Origin: Bacteroidota bacterium
GTDB taxonomy: Bacteria > Bacteroidota > Bacteroidia > Chitinophagales > LD1
NCBI GenBank assembly: GCA_016722375.1
Contig: JADKJG010000003.1
Location: forward strand, 305,845 to 369,844
DNA: 64,000 nt
Reading direction: 5' to 3'
Each line of letters begins with the position of its first letter. Position 1 is the first letter of the stretch. The translations under genes were made by a program, and so were the position numbers. This document shows positions 17,020 through 28,118 of the stretch, in pieces. The notes beneath the pieces were generated by a model that saw only the letters and a list, made by a program, of their open reading frames with translations, did not search any database and was not told where the DNA came from.

Positions 17020-20000
17020 ATGACAAACAGATTTACAAACAGTTTACCCACAAGAAGAGAAAATGGAAAAGCAGGAGCAATCGCTCTTTCAAAGGCAACA
17101 AAGTTTCTTGCCTCGCTTGGTAGGTGGCGTTTCTTAATAGTTCCGGCCATCGTGTTCTCGCTGCTGCTGATTGATTCGAGCGTATCGGCACAAACAGTCA
17201 TCCAAATAGGAACGGGTACGGGTGTTCCCAATGTGGGAACCAATCCTGCTTCCACCTTTGAATGTGTTTCGCCTTACGGGGTAACGAACGCCAAGAGCGG
17301 TAAGCGGACGCAGATGATTTATACGCCTGCTATGATTAACGCAGCCATGGCTGCTGCGAGTATTAGCCTCATCCGGCATTTATAAGTAACTATGCTTTTA
17401 ATATAACCAGTGCCGTAGGGTCACATACGGTTACCTCCTATACGGTGAGTATGGCAAATATAGCACAAGACCAGCTTACTACCACCGGCGGCCTTTATAC
17501 TGGGCCATCTACTTTGGTTTATTCCGTAGGCTCATATAATATGGATAATTCTACGGGATGGATTACATCGCCCACTTTCGGCTCTCCATTTCTTTGGGAT
17601 GGTAGCAGCAATCTTCTCGTGGAAGTTTGTTATAGTTATAGCAAACCAGTCATTATTGGTACTTATGGAGGCGCTCAGTACACGCCCGACGCGGGCGTGG
17701 GTGCGCCCAATCACATGGCCACATTATTGGCGTACGGTCCTTGTGCAAACCCCTCAGGCACTGTTACTACTTTCTACACCAGTCGCCTCACGAATATTCG
17801 ATTGACAGTTACATCTGCCAACGTCTGCGCCGGTAACCCGGCAATAGGAAACGTATCAAGTGGACTCCAATGCCCAAATAGCAGTACCGATATTGATGTT
17901 TCGGGTTTGGGGTGGACAGGGATATACTTATCAATGGTTGCAGTCTAATGCCCCAAGCGGGACTTACGTAAACGCTGCAGGAATTTCAACCAACGAAACT
18001 TATAGCACCCCAACTACTTTGCCTTATACTCCTACTTATTATAAAGTAGATGTTACTTGTTCTAATGGAGGAGGGATTACGCGTTCCACTCGGGAAGCGT
18101 TGATTTGGACGAGTTTGTGAACTGTTATTGTATGACCTCTTTTAGTTCGGCGAGCGCCGCAACCGATATAATGACCAATGTGACACTAGAAGGAAGTGGA
18201 GCAACTCCCGCTATCACCTACCCCATTGAATAATACTTCCGGAATAGAGACAAATCACTATGGTCTATATGGGTCAATCGCCACCCCCTATGGTAATGTA
18301 TCGCAGGGGTCTAATTATTATTTAAAAGTAACTAAAGGAACAGACGTGGGTAGTCGGGCTAATGCTTGGTTTGATTGGAACCGGGATGGAGTTTTCGGCA
18401 CCACGGCATATCCCGCTGTTGGTTGGGAATATCTGGGAGCCACCACTGCCGGGAATGGTGCTTATGCTTATCCGGTCTTTACCGTTCCTGCCCAGCCGTT
18501 ACAGGGCCTACCGTTATGCGGGTGGTAGAAGGGAGAAATCTGGCGACAAACAACGCTTGTATTAGTACTACAACAGGGGAAACTGAAGATTATGTGATAT
18601 TCGTAACCGGTGGCGCGTGTAGAGCCAAGTATTCAAGCCAGCGGAAATAGCATGGGAACGATTAATGCAACGGATGCGACCATTAACTGGAGTGGAAACG
18701 GTAATGGTAACGGCGGTGTATTTGTGTTGTTGAAGCAAGGATCGTCTGCTCCATATGAGCCTTCGCAGGCTGTCAGCTATGCAGCCAATGCGAATTTTGG
18801 TTCCGGCGACTTCACTTTAGCAGGCTCTTATGTGGTTTATAAAGGGTCCGGAAGTTCTGTTACTGTTACGGGTCTTTCCATTGGCACCGAATATACTTAT
18901 AGTATTTACGCCTATAATTCAACAACTGATTGCTATAAATTGGTGTCACCAATCGGGGCATCGTTTACTACCTTGAACGTACCTATGGTTGTTCTTTCGA
19001 GCACTACGACGCAGTTGGTAACTGCCAATGTCACCCAGAACTCGCCAAATAATCAGATTATTGGCTTACAAGTGGTAGCATCAGGCGGCACAAACCCTGC
19101 TCTGGACTTTACCTCTATTACTTTTAATACATCAGGATCTACCTCTCCGGGTAGTGATATTGTATCAGCAAAAATATACTACACCGGAAATAGTTCTACG
19201 TTTACAACAACTACTCAGTTTGGTAGCACAGTTGTTGGGCCTAATGGGTCTCATGTAGTCAATGACTTGATTACCCTGCTACCGGGGACTAATTATTTCT
19301 GGGTGGCCTATGATATAGCGCCGGCGGCAACAATAGGTAACTTTGTGGATGCATACACCTCCTTTACGGCAGGCTCTCCACTGACCCCTTCTGTTACTAA
19401 TCCGGCTGGATCTCGTGAGATTGGGCTAATCGTTTATTGTATCCCCGCTCCCGGAGGATCAGCCTGTGATATATTTAGTAATGCTGATGTTGTTACTGTC
19501 TCACTGTCTATCAACGGTACTGGCTCCACATTTAATTTTACAGGCGATACCTGTTTGGGAGGTGCTCCAAATAATTATCAAATAAATTCTTACACTGGTA
19601 ATTTGGTGATTGGCATACCTATAACATCACGCATGTGAAAGACGGAGGCACTTTTTGGCTGTCGCCGTATTGTTTGGATAGATCTGAATAACGATGGTGA
19701 CTTTACGGATACTTATCTTGGCCAGAGGAAAAAGTCATGGATGTAACCTCAACCAACGTGAGTGAAACGGGATCCAATTTTGTGATTCCTGTCGGTATCG
19801 TTGCTGGCATTCACCGCATGAGAGTTTGGTCTGGTTATACCGGATCATTTGTTCCTTCTGACATTAATACGGTAACCACCGGTTGTGAGTCGCTTAATTC
19901 TGGAACAAATATTGGTGATGTTCGCGATTTTAATGTAGATCTTATTTGCCCTACACCGACGATTAGCGGCTTAGCGACCAATAAGGTATGCGCTTCGGCG

Positions 20001-23000
20001 AGTGTACAAAGCATTAATCTTTCTTATACCGGGGTAACCAATACACCCAATCAATACAGCATTACATGGAATCCGGCGGCTATTACCGCAGGATTAGTCA
20101 ATGTAGGATTTACGGCATTGCCAGCCAGTCCGATTTCGGTTTCAATTCCTGCGGCATTGGCAGCCAATACTTATTCGGGTACTTTGGTGGTTAAAAATGC
20201 TTGCGGAACTGTCAGTGTCGGCGACCCGATAAGCATCACGATCAACCCAATACCCAATGCCCCTACCAGTGCAGGCGATGTGGGCATCTGTGCAGACATA
20301 CCTTCCGGAGTGCTGACTGCTACCAGTGCCGGCAATGTGGTAGATTGGTTTAATAACCCTACCGGAGGCAGTTCTATTAATACCGGAACTACTTTGACCA
20401 CAGGTACTGCGGGTACTTATTATACCCAGGCTACTACTTTGGCCACAGGATGTGTGAACTTGACAAGAACACCTATTACTTTGACCATTAATCCACTTCC
20501 GGTTGATACCTTTAACGTGACCGGAGGAGCTTGTACGCCAGCCGTCATGGGCTTGGACGGCTCTGAAGTGGGGGTTAATTATCAGTTGATTCGTACGGAT
20601 ACATTCAATGTGGTATCCAATGTGGGTTCTATATATGCCGGCACAGGAAGTGCTCTTTATATGGGCTATCAGAATGTGGCAGGTACTTATCAAGTAGTAG
20701 CAACCAGTGTGGTTGGAGGATGTACTAGGATGATGAAGGGTGTGTCCACCGTTGGGCTTTGTATTAGTGAGTGGGGAGGATTTACAAGCGATGATTGGTT
20801 TACTAATACCAACTGGCTTCCACCTGCTGTACCTAATATCTGTGGTGCCACTATTGTAATCTATGCTAACAGAGCTCCTTTCCCGGTCATTAGAACCGGA
20901 CCAAACACATCCGATGTACAAGTGGGTAAATATGTATATTGAAGGTGGTGCTACTGTTACAGTGAATAGTGGTCGCACCCTGTCTGTGTGCGGAGATTGG
21001 AACACTTTTAATGCTTATACTACCGATACCGTTTCTGAAGTGAAGGGAGCAGGAAAAGTAATTATGAATGGTGGATTTACTCAAGGATTTACAGGAATAT
21101 CCAGATTTAAGTTGCTTGAACTGGACAATATCTTGGGTGCTGCTATTGGTGCCAACGCTGTCGCATCAGTTGAAACAGGTCTGCATCTTATTTTGGGCGA
21201 TCTAAACACTACAGCAGGCACCTTGCATTTGCTGTCTAAATCTGCCACACATAGTGCCTACTTAGACAACTTTACCCCGGGTTTTGCCGGTACTTTGACA
21301 GGCAATATCTATATGGATCGCTTTATGCCGATACGTGGATTCAACCAACACTATATGAGTTCGCCGGTGAGTGCTCCTACCTTAAAACAATTAGGCGCGA
21401 GCGGCCCGGATGGAATATTTGTTAAGCCGATGCTTACTGCGATGAAACAAAGAGTGCTTACCATTCTCCTTATGGAACGGTGTTCTCTTATGATGATACG
21501 TACATGGGTGCAGGACAGTGCAAATTGGGCAACTGGCAAATCAAAAGTCAGGGCACGATGGACAACGGTCGCGGCTATTCATCCTACCAACAGGGAGATA
21601 CAGTTAGAAGCCTAATCGGCGTTCCGAATACAGGCAATTTGGCTGTAAGCGGCTTAAACAACAAAGGCACTGTTCCAGTACCTACGCTTCAATCCATCAT
21701 GAACCCTATTGAGTCGGGATGGAATCTGGTGGGCAACCCTTATCCTTCGGCTATTGATTTAACAACGCCTCGTGCCGGGTTCTCTAATCAGGTGCAGGTA
21801 TGGATGACTTCAGGTATTTACTCCGGAAGCTGGCAGCAGTACCGGATAGGTATTGATCCACATATCTATATAGCTCCTTTCCAAGCCTTTATGGTTTTGA
21901 AGACTTCTGCAGGTAATAACGGCAGCTTTGATTTCTTCCAATCAGAGCGGGTTAGAACAAATGCAGGTATTCAGTTCTTCCGCACAAGTATCGAGAACAG
22001 CTTGGTACTGGAAGTTGATTACAATGGTGTGAAGGATATTACAACGGTAGAGTTTAATCCAGAGGCAACGGATGGTTTTGATGCTAAATTTGATGCGAGC
22101 AAACCAGGTGGACAGGCGGGCAGACCAACCTTGTTCACACACATGAATGCCAATCGTGGATATGCGATCAATTCTCTTCCATCTCTTCATCAGGCTACTA
22201 CAGTGCCTATGGGCTTGAGACCGGAAGCAAATGGTACGATGAAGATTGCTGCCTTGGGTATTCAGTCCTTTGATCCGACTTCTTACATCTTCTCTTAGAA
22301 GACAAGCAAACCGGTGTATGGCACAATATGAGAGACGGCGACTATACTTTCGCTACCAAGACTACCGATAATCAAGATCGCTTTGTGCTACACTTCACTC
22401 CTCCTGCTCAAATCTTGACCAGCGATGCGACTTGTAGCGGCAGCGGCATGATTCAAATCGAGCAGCCGGGAAGTTCCAACTGGAACTACAGTCTGTCTGA
22501 TGTGAATGGTACAGTAGTTTCCGCCGGAACGCTGAACGCTTCTTCACCGGTCAACATGGCCGCCAATGCAGGTGTCTATTCACTGACCTTGCGGGATAAC
22601 AACGGTTACACAGTGATGAAGAATATACAGGTGAGCGGAGAACAATCTATAGTAGCAGATTTCACCGCCAGCAGTAATCTGGCTAAGACACAAGAGGATA
22701 TCTCTTTCACTTCTCACAATGCAGACGCGGTGACGGTAGAATGGAACTTTGGTGATGGAAATACTGCCAGCACTATAGGTGCAACTCACCGGTTTAGCGC
22801 CGAGGGCGTTTATACTGTTTCTCTGACCGTGATTAACGAAGCGGGTTGTAAATCGGTCACCACACAAACGGTGACGATTACTTCGAGAGAAGCTACGGGC
22901 TTAACTACTATTCAAAGCAACAAACTTCCTATCTGGAGTGCCGACAACCGAGTGTTTATAGACTTCGGTGGTCAAACGAAAGTAGAAGCAGAGATTGAAC

Positions 23001-23161
23001 TTTACAACATCATCGGTCAACTGATCAGCAGTGAGAAGTTTGGCCGCTCTACTATCTATTCTAAGGAGATTCCGAATCTGGAAGCTGCTTATATGATTGT
23101 GAAAGTGAAGAATGACGGTGTCACTACTACCAAGAGAGTGTTTATCGGGAATGTGAAATAA
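17020..23161 (+). pseudogene. Giant T9SS adhesin with GEVED, FN3, Ig and PKD domains, broken by about ten frameshifts
   Basis: One gene of about 2,040 codons scattered over three frames. The N-terminus at 17020 has a long polar region, a hydrophobic core and SVSAQ (signal peptide, about residue 58), then VIQIGTGTGVPN. The reading moves between frames near 17365, 17895, 18100, 18220, 18500, 18625, 19640-19735 (two shifts), 20870-20930, 21450-21480 and 22290-22330. Across these breaks run a GEVED domain (FDWNRDGVF ... TTTGETEDYVIFV, 18196-18600), a fibronectin-like domain (about 18650-18980), a second GEVED-like domain (IDLNNDGDFTDTY ... GDVRDFNVDL, to about 19950), Ig-like repeats (about 19950-20740), and a PKD domain (WNFGDGN, about 22660-22890). 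The C-terminus (ELYNIIGQLISSE ... RVFIGNVK) is a T9SS sorting domain. All lesions are indels; no isolated nonsense codon was seen. It is either decaying or affected by consensus errors. Confidence 0.75.
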
Positions 23162-23180
23162 GTTTCACTATCCAAATATC

Positions 23181-23220
23181 AAAGCGCCTTGTCAGTTTTC
23201 TGATAAGGCGCTTTTTATTT
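23181..23220 (+). terminator. Intrinsic terminator of the adhesin gene
   Basis: Arms AAAGCGCCTTgTCAG / CTGAtAAGGCGCTTT with a TTTT loop and a T-rich tail, 20 bases after the adhesin stop. Confidence 0.85.
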
Positions 23221-23231
23221 TCAGACTACAG

Positions 23232-23260
23232 ACTACAAAAGTCTCTAAGACTTTTGTAGT
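23232..23260. repeat. Interspersed 29-bp palindrome
   Basis: ACTACAAAAGTCTC-T-AAGACTTTTGTAGT, a near-identical member of the dispersed palindrome family, placed just behind the adhesin terminator. Confidence 0.8.
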
Positions 23261-23305
23261 TTAGAAAAGGAGGGCGACTGATCGGTTGGGTTAGGTGGCT
23301 TCTTT

Positions 23306-24597
23306 CTAAGGATACTGCTCGGTATAATCCAAGTCTTTGGCGAAGGTCTCTTGAGAAGTGAATATTGCCCAGAAAGACAGGCCGAGACAAATCAATCCAA
23401 CAATAAATCCACTCCAAATATTGCTAATGGGAAAGGTATGCAACCATTGAAAAAGACCTAGAATGAGTGGTACGGCACCCCGGACAAAGTTGGGGGTAGT
23501 GTTGGTAACGGTTGAGCGGATGTTGGTCCCAAACTGTTCCGCAGCAATGGTGACAAACAAAGCCCAGAATCCGGTAGCCGTTCCCAACATAAAAGCGAGG
23601 ATATAAAAGGCAGAGTTTGAAATGCCTTGGGCGAAAAAGAAAAAGTAGATAATAAGTACAAAGGAGAAAACGAGATAGAGCATCACCACTTTTCTTCTGC
23701 TCCGTAGTGCCTGACTCAATATGCCGCTGATGACATCGCCAAAACTCAATCCGATATAGGAATACATCAGCGCTGTTCCGTTGACGACGGCCCCTTGAAC
23801 ATTCAGTTCCTTAGCCCAAATCAATTCGGAGTTGGCAACAATCAGTCCTATAATATACCAAATAGGAAGCCCTACCAAGATACCCCTCAGGTATTTTAGA
23901 AATCTTTCCCGATTGGTAAAAAGCATAAGAAGGTCCCCTTTGCGAACCTCCGAATGCTGAATGTTTTTGAACATTCCTGATTCGATAGTCCAACCCGAAG
24001 AATGAGGAGCATTAAACCCAACACTCCGCCGAAAATATATGCTACTTGCCAATTAGCGAAAGGCCGGTTGAATATATGACTTAGCCATTGGCCGATTACC
24101 TGACCTTCTGACCCTACCAAAGCAGCAGCCACCGCCCCAAGTGCGCCGAAGGATACTATGATCATCGTACCATAGCCTCGCTTTTCTTTAGACATCGTTT
24201 CGGCAACCAGCGTGATACCTGCTCCCAGTTCCCCGGCTAGACCAATGCCGGCAACCACTCGAACCAAAGCATAGAGCGGAACGGTGGTGACGAATGCATT
24301 AATGAGATTGGCGGCGGAATAGAGTAGGATGGAGCCAAACAATACAGAGAGTCTTCCTTTTTTATCGCCCCAAACGCCCCACAGTAACCCGCCAAGCAGC
24401 ATTCCAAACATCTGCATATTGAAGAGGAAAATACCGGTACTGTTGATTTCATTTGTTGAGGATCCCTGCATGATTATCTCCAGACTTTCCTTCTTAACCA
24501 CGTTGAAAAGAATGAGGTCATAGATGTCCACGAAATATCCGAGGGCAGCCACGATGATGATAAAGTAGTTAATGAAAGAGCTATTTTTCTGTTTCAT
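23306..24597 (-). CDS. MFS transporter (one frameshift near 23975-24010)
   Basis: About 430 residues in two overlapping frames. The first frame starts at ATG 24597 (MKQKNSSF), overlapping the stop of the heme A synthase gene by four bases, and carries the N-terminal six helices with the MFS loop motif GGLLWGVWGDKKGR between helices 2 and 3 and GIGLAGELGAG in helix 4-5. The frame is lost after ILRVGL; the second frame continues from ESGMFKN through the cytoplasmic loop and helices 7-12 to the stop at 23306. Neither half alone would make a transporter. It resembles the metabolite:H+ symporter branch (sugar or organic acid), but the substrate cannot be read from the sequence. It lies in an operon behind ctaA. 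Confidence 0.75.
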
Positions 24598-25667
24598 GAA
24601 TTGGGGTGCTGTGTGCTCTGGTTGAGATGAAAAATAACAAATACGGTAACCGCAATCAGAAACATAGCTCCCGCTTGGTGCATCACACCCCAAAAAACAG
24701 GGATACCTCCCACACAGTTCAAAACAGTGAAAATACCGATTGTCACTTGTAATAGAACAAGGAACGGAAATGAATTCAATCCAATTTTGAAGATTCTATC
24801 GGTGCTTATATTTCTGGTTTTGAAATAGAATAAACCGATCAGAATAACGAGTGCGTAGGCCGTAAATCGGTGAATAAATTGAATGAACGTTCTACCCCAA
24901 AAGTCTTGCGCATTGTATTGAAGGAAGCCGGCAATAGATGGCTTTTCCGAGAATAGAGTGGATGGAATAATTTGACCATTCATATCGGGCCAAGTCGGAT
25001 AAGCCAAACCGGCTTTCGTCCCTGAAACGATACCTCCAAGAAATATTTGAAGGAAAAGAAAAAATAAAATAAGGTATGCCAGATTTCGAATGGGCTTTTG
25101 ATCTTTGGTCTCCGTAAATTGCCAATCAGCTCGATAAACCGAAAGCGTCATGTATATCAGGTAGCCAAATAAACTAAGTGCCAGCGCCAAGTGTATGCTC
25201 AAATGAATTGGAGGGACATAGATGCCCGTCAAACCGCTTTTTACCATCAGCCATCCATAAGTACCTATCACCCCGCCCCAAATGAAAAGGATGCCGATTT
25301 TTCGAAAGAATTTCTGATCCAACCATTTCTTCCAAATAAAAAATGAAAAGGGAATAATAAAGGCGAAGCCCATAAATCGCGCCCAAAAGCGGTGGAGGTA
25401 CTCCCAGAAATAAATCCATTTAAACTCTTCAAGGCTCATCCCCTCGTTGATGGTTTTGTACTGTACCTTTTGCTTGTACAATTCAAATTCAGCATTCCAT
25501 TCTGTCTGGTTAATGGGAGGGACAATTCCTTTCAGGGGTTTCCATTCCGTGATGGATAGTCCGGAATCTGTCAACCGGGTTACACCGCCAATGATCACTT
25601 GGAAAAAGACCATTAGACATCCGAGCAGAAGCCAGCCACCCACAATTTTTTGAACCTTCGGAGACAT
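24594..25667 (-). CDS. ctaA: Heme A synthase (COX15/CtaA)
   Basis: A 357-residue inner-membrane enzyme that oxidises heme O to heme A for cytochrome c oxidase. About eight membrane helices are visible. Conserved features: GGVTRLTDSGLSITEWKP after helix 1, the EYLHR motif in helix 2 (FWEYLHRFWARFMG), IHLSIHLALAL, FIQFIHRFTAYA and the late VMHQAGAMFL; these His residues are the heme ligands in the family. Length and layout fit the alphaproteobacterial/mitochondrial COX15-like type rather than the short Bacillus CtaA. No ctaB or oxidase subunits are adjacent. A near-match to the -7 element (TATGTTTA) lies on the minus strand about 40 bases upstream. Confidence 0.9.
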   Translation of the reverse strand: MSPKVQKIVGGWLLLGCLMVFFQVIIGGVTRLTDSGLSITEWKPLKGIVPPINQTEWNAEFELYKQKVQYKTINEGMSLEEFKWIYFWEYLHRFWARFMGFAFIIPFSFFIWKKWLDQKFFRKIGILFIWGGVIGTYGWLMVKSGLTGIYVPPIHLSIHLALALSLFGYLIYMTLSVYRADWQFTETKDQKPIRNLAYLILFFLFLQIFLGGIVSGTKAGLAYPTWPDMNGQIIPSTLFSEKPSIAGFLQYNAQDFWGRTFIQFIHRFTAYALVILIGLFYFKTRNISTDRIFKIGLNSFPFLVLLQVTIGIFTVLNCVGGIPVFWGVMHQAGAMFLIAVTVFVIFHLNQSTQHPNS

Positions 25668-25791
25668 AGTCAGTATCAGTAATAGCTTTTATGAACGGGT
25701 TAAACATACCAAAAAACCAGTTTCGCAACGCGATCGGTTATTTTTAGGGTGAAAGAGATAGTTTGTATAATAAGTAGATACCGATTCGGAT

Positions 25792-26891
25792 CTACGCAGA
25801 TGTCAACGCCTCAAAATATTGTAGATACATATTCTGCCAAGCCTTGACCGAGTACTTGTCTTCAATCGTCATTCTTCCGGCTTTGCCTATTTGTTTGCGG
25901 AGCGTAGCATCATCAATCAATTTTGAAATAGCTTCGACATACTCCTCCTCGGTTGAAGCGAGGAATCCATTCACGCCTTGTTGAATGATCTCACTGTTTA
26001 CCCCCACCGGTGACATGATGGTGGGAATTTCGAGCGCCATGTATTGCAATCCCTTGAGGCCGCACTTACCTTTAGCCCATTCATCGTCGGGCAGCGGCAT
26101 GATGCCAATGTCGAAGGAGGAGAGTTCTTTTAATTCATCCTTTTTATTCCAGTTCAAGCTAATGACATCCAGTTCTGCATTTTTATAATTGGCATCGCCA
26201 ATCACTTTTATTTTTATCCGATCGCCATATTTCTTTTTGATTTGAAGCAGGGCAGGGACCGCAAACTTAAAATGCTGAATAGTGGTGATGCTCCCACTCC
26301 AGCCAATGCAAACTTTATCATCCGTTTGTGGCAAACTTATACGCCGGTATTCATCTGTATCAATGGTGGTAGGAACAATGCGGATGTTTGGTTGAATGAT
26401 TGAGCGTAATCAGACAGATATTGATTGCCTGCAAAAATTAGGTTGCTGAACGAGATTATTTTTGAAGTTTTAGAGGCATCTTTCATAAAGCTGAAACGCT
26501 TATTTGCCTCTGACACGTTTTGCATCCAGATAGAATCATCAAAATCAAAAATCACTTTGGCACGCGAGCGAGCAAATTGTTTTTCGAAAAAAGTGGTGCC
26601 GGTCAAGAAGGCTTCGCGCTGAATGAAGATGAGGTCGTAGCGATTGGCGCGGAGCACATCGCGAAGGCGTTTTAAAAAACACTTCAGAAAAATAAAAGCC
26701 TTGCGCAGCATATTGCCGGAGGCATAAAAAACTTTGTCGTCTTCGGGACTAATGAGAAACGAGAAGTCGTAATCATATCCTTTTTGTTTCAGAAATTCAA
26801 TGTATTGCTCAAACCGGAATCGCTGCGAGGGCGAACGGTCTGGCCGGTGCATGGCAACGTAGAGAACTCTTTTTTGTTTGGATTTACCCAT
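25792..26891 (-). CDS. Glycosyltransferase (GT4-like), one frameshift near 26400
   Basis: About 365 residues in two frames. The first frame (ATG 26891) carries the N-terminal Rossmann half: KRVLYVAMHRPDRSPSQRFR, YDLIFIQREAF, VIFDFDDSIW. It is lost after YAQSFNQ; in the shifted frame the text continues as PNIRIVPTTIDTDEYRR and runs into the C-terminal half with CIGWSGSITT, DIGIMPLPDDEW, GLQYMALEIPTI and GVNGFLAS. One extra A in the CAA-TC stretch near 26400 would restore a single ORF. Together these are a group 4-type transferase of surface-polysaccharide synthesis. It follows the sugar epimerase gene on the same strand, 92 bases downstream. Confidence 0.75.
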
Positions 26892-26983
26892 TGGGAAATT
26901 TTAGAAATCAGATTTTAGATTGAACAGCCATTGTTTTTTTAATTTCAAGCTCACTCCTAAAATCTACAATCTGCAATCTTGAT

Positions 26984-27982
26984 TTAGGATTCTGTCCAGA
27001 AAGAAGGCAGTTTCTCTGTGATTTCGATATTCTTAAACGTCGTACTTTTTTGGATCCCGGTCTTTTTAGCCCAAGTTGCCATCTTAGTCAAACCATCTTC
27101 GAGCGAAGTATGCAGGCTGTCGCCAAATAGTTTTTTTGATTTGGAATGATCGCTGTAAGCATGCATCACCTCGTTGCGAGCGGGCAAATAGCGCAATTCG
27201 CCTTTCATGTCCATCACATCCATCACCACTGTGGCCAATTCTTTAACCGTATATTCTTTATCTGCTCCCACATTGATGACTTGGTTGAAGGCAGCAGGAA
27301 TGTTGACACAATTGGCGATGTGCGGGGCAATATCGCCGATATAGCTGAAAGCACGCGTTTGCAAGCCATCGCCAAAAACGGAAAGTTGTTTGCCCTGCAT
27401 TAACTGATTCATAAAAATGCCCACTACGTTTCGATAGCGGTCGCCGAGGTTCTGGTATTCACCATAGACATTGTGCGGACGGAAAATCACATGATTTAAT
27501 CCGAACATTTCATGGGTCACACGCAAATCCATTTCTACCGCCAGTTTCGCAATGCCGTATGGATCTTCCGGCACCGGAATCATATCTTCCTTTAAAGGCG
27601 GTTTGCCAGCGCCATAAACAGCAATAGAGGAGGTGAAGACAAAGCATTTTACTTTGTGTTTCACTGATTCATTAATTAGATTGACGCTGCCGATGAGATT
27701 ATTGTTGTAGTTGAAACGCTTGATGAAGTGACTTAAACCCTCGGCGGCATAAGCCGCGAGGTGATAGACATAGTCAAAGCGATGTTCGTTAAAAAGATTT
27801 TCTATCAACAGATGGTCAAGAATAGAGCCATTCACAAATTGTGCTTTGGGATTTACGTTTTCTTCAAATCCCCCGCTTAAATCGTCCAATACAACGACCT
27901 CATGCCCCAACTGAATTAATTCATTCACCACATGTGCGCCGATAAAGCCTGCACCGCCAGTAACCAAAGATTTTATTGCCAT
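26984..27982 (-). CDS. NAD-dependent sugar-nucleotide epimerase/dehydratase
   Basis: A 332-residue extended short-chain dehydrogenase/reductase. The ATG at 27982 (MAIKSLVTGG) puts the NAD-binding motif GGAGFIG at residues 9-15; an upstream in-frame ATG adds only MAPYNLY and is less likely. Further motifs: VVLDDLSGG (adenosine binding), YHLAAYAA, TSSIAVYG, catalytic YGIAK, and FRPHNVYGEY. It belongs with UDP-glucose 4-epimerase-like enzymes that make activated sugars for surface glycans; the exact substrate is not determined. A TAnnTTTG element sits 18 bases upstream. The gene is divergent from asnB, with which it shares a control region. Confidence 0.8.
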   Translation of the reverse strand: MAIKSLVTGGAGFIGAHVVNELIQLGHEVVVLDDLSGGFEENVNPKAQFVNGSILDHLLIENLFNEHRFDYVYHLAAYAAEGLSHFIKRFNYNNNLIGSVNLINESVKHKVKCFVFTSSIAVYGAGKPPLKEDMIPVPEDPYGIAKLAVEMDLRVTHEMFGLNHVIFRPHNVYGEYQNLGDRYRNVVGIFMNQLMQGKQLSVFGDGLQTRAFSYIGDIAPHIANCVNIPAAFNQVINVGADKEYTVKELATVVMDVMDMKGELRYLPARNEVMHAYSDHSKSKKLFGDSLHTSLEDGLTKMATWAKKTGIQKSTTFKNIEITEKLPSFWTES

Positions 27983-28000
27983 GTATAAATTATATGGCGC

Positions 28001-28008
28001 CAAAAATA
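28001..28008 (-). promoter_or_regulatory. Bacteroidota -7 element TATTTTTG before the epimerase gene
   Basis: An exact TAnnTTTG match on the minus strand, 18 bases before the ATG at 27982. No convincing -33 box was found. Confidence 0.4.
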
Positions 28009-28118
28009 ACCTTTCACATTTATCTTATTCGCCGAGGTTAATCTCTCGGTGCGATGTTCTCGGTAAGAGCAGAAAACCTCTATCTTCGGGCGCAATTAAT
28101 CTTCGGCGGACAGAAAAT

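Noticed and set aside
20142..21005. 287-codon minus-strand ORF inside the adhesin gene
   Set aside because: It lies opposite clear Ig-like coding sequence and is rich in Ser, Thr, His and Ile without any domain pattern.
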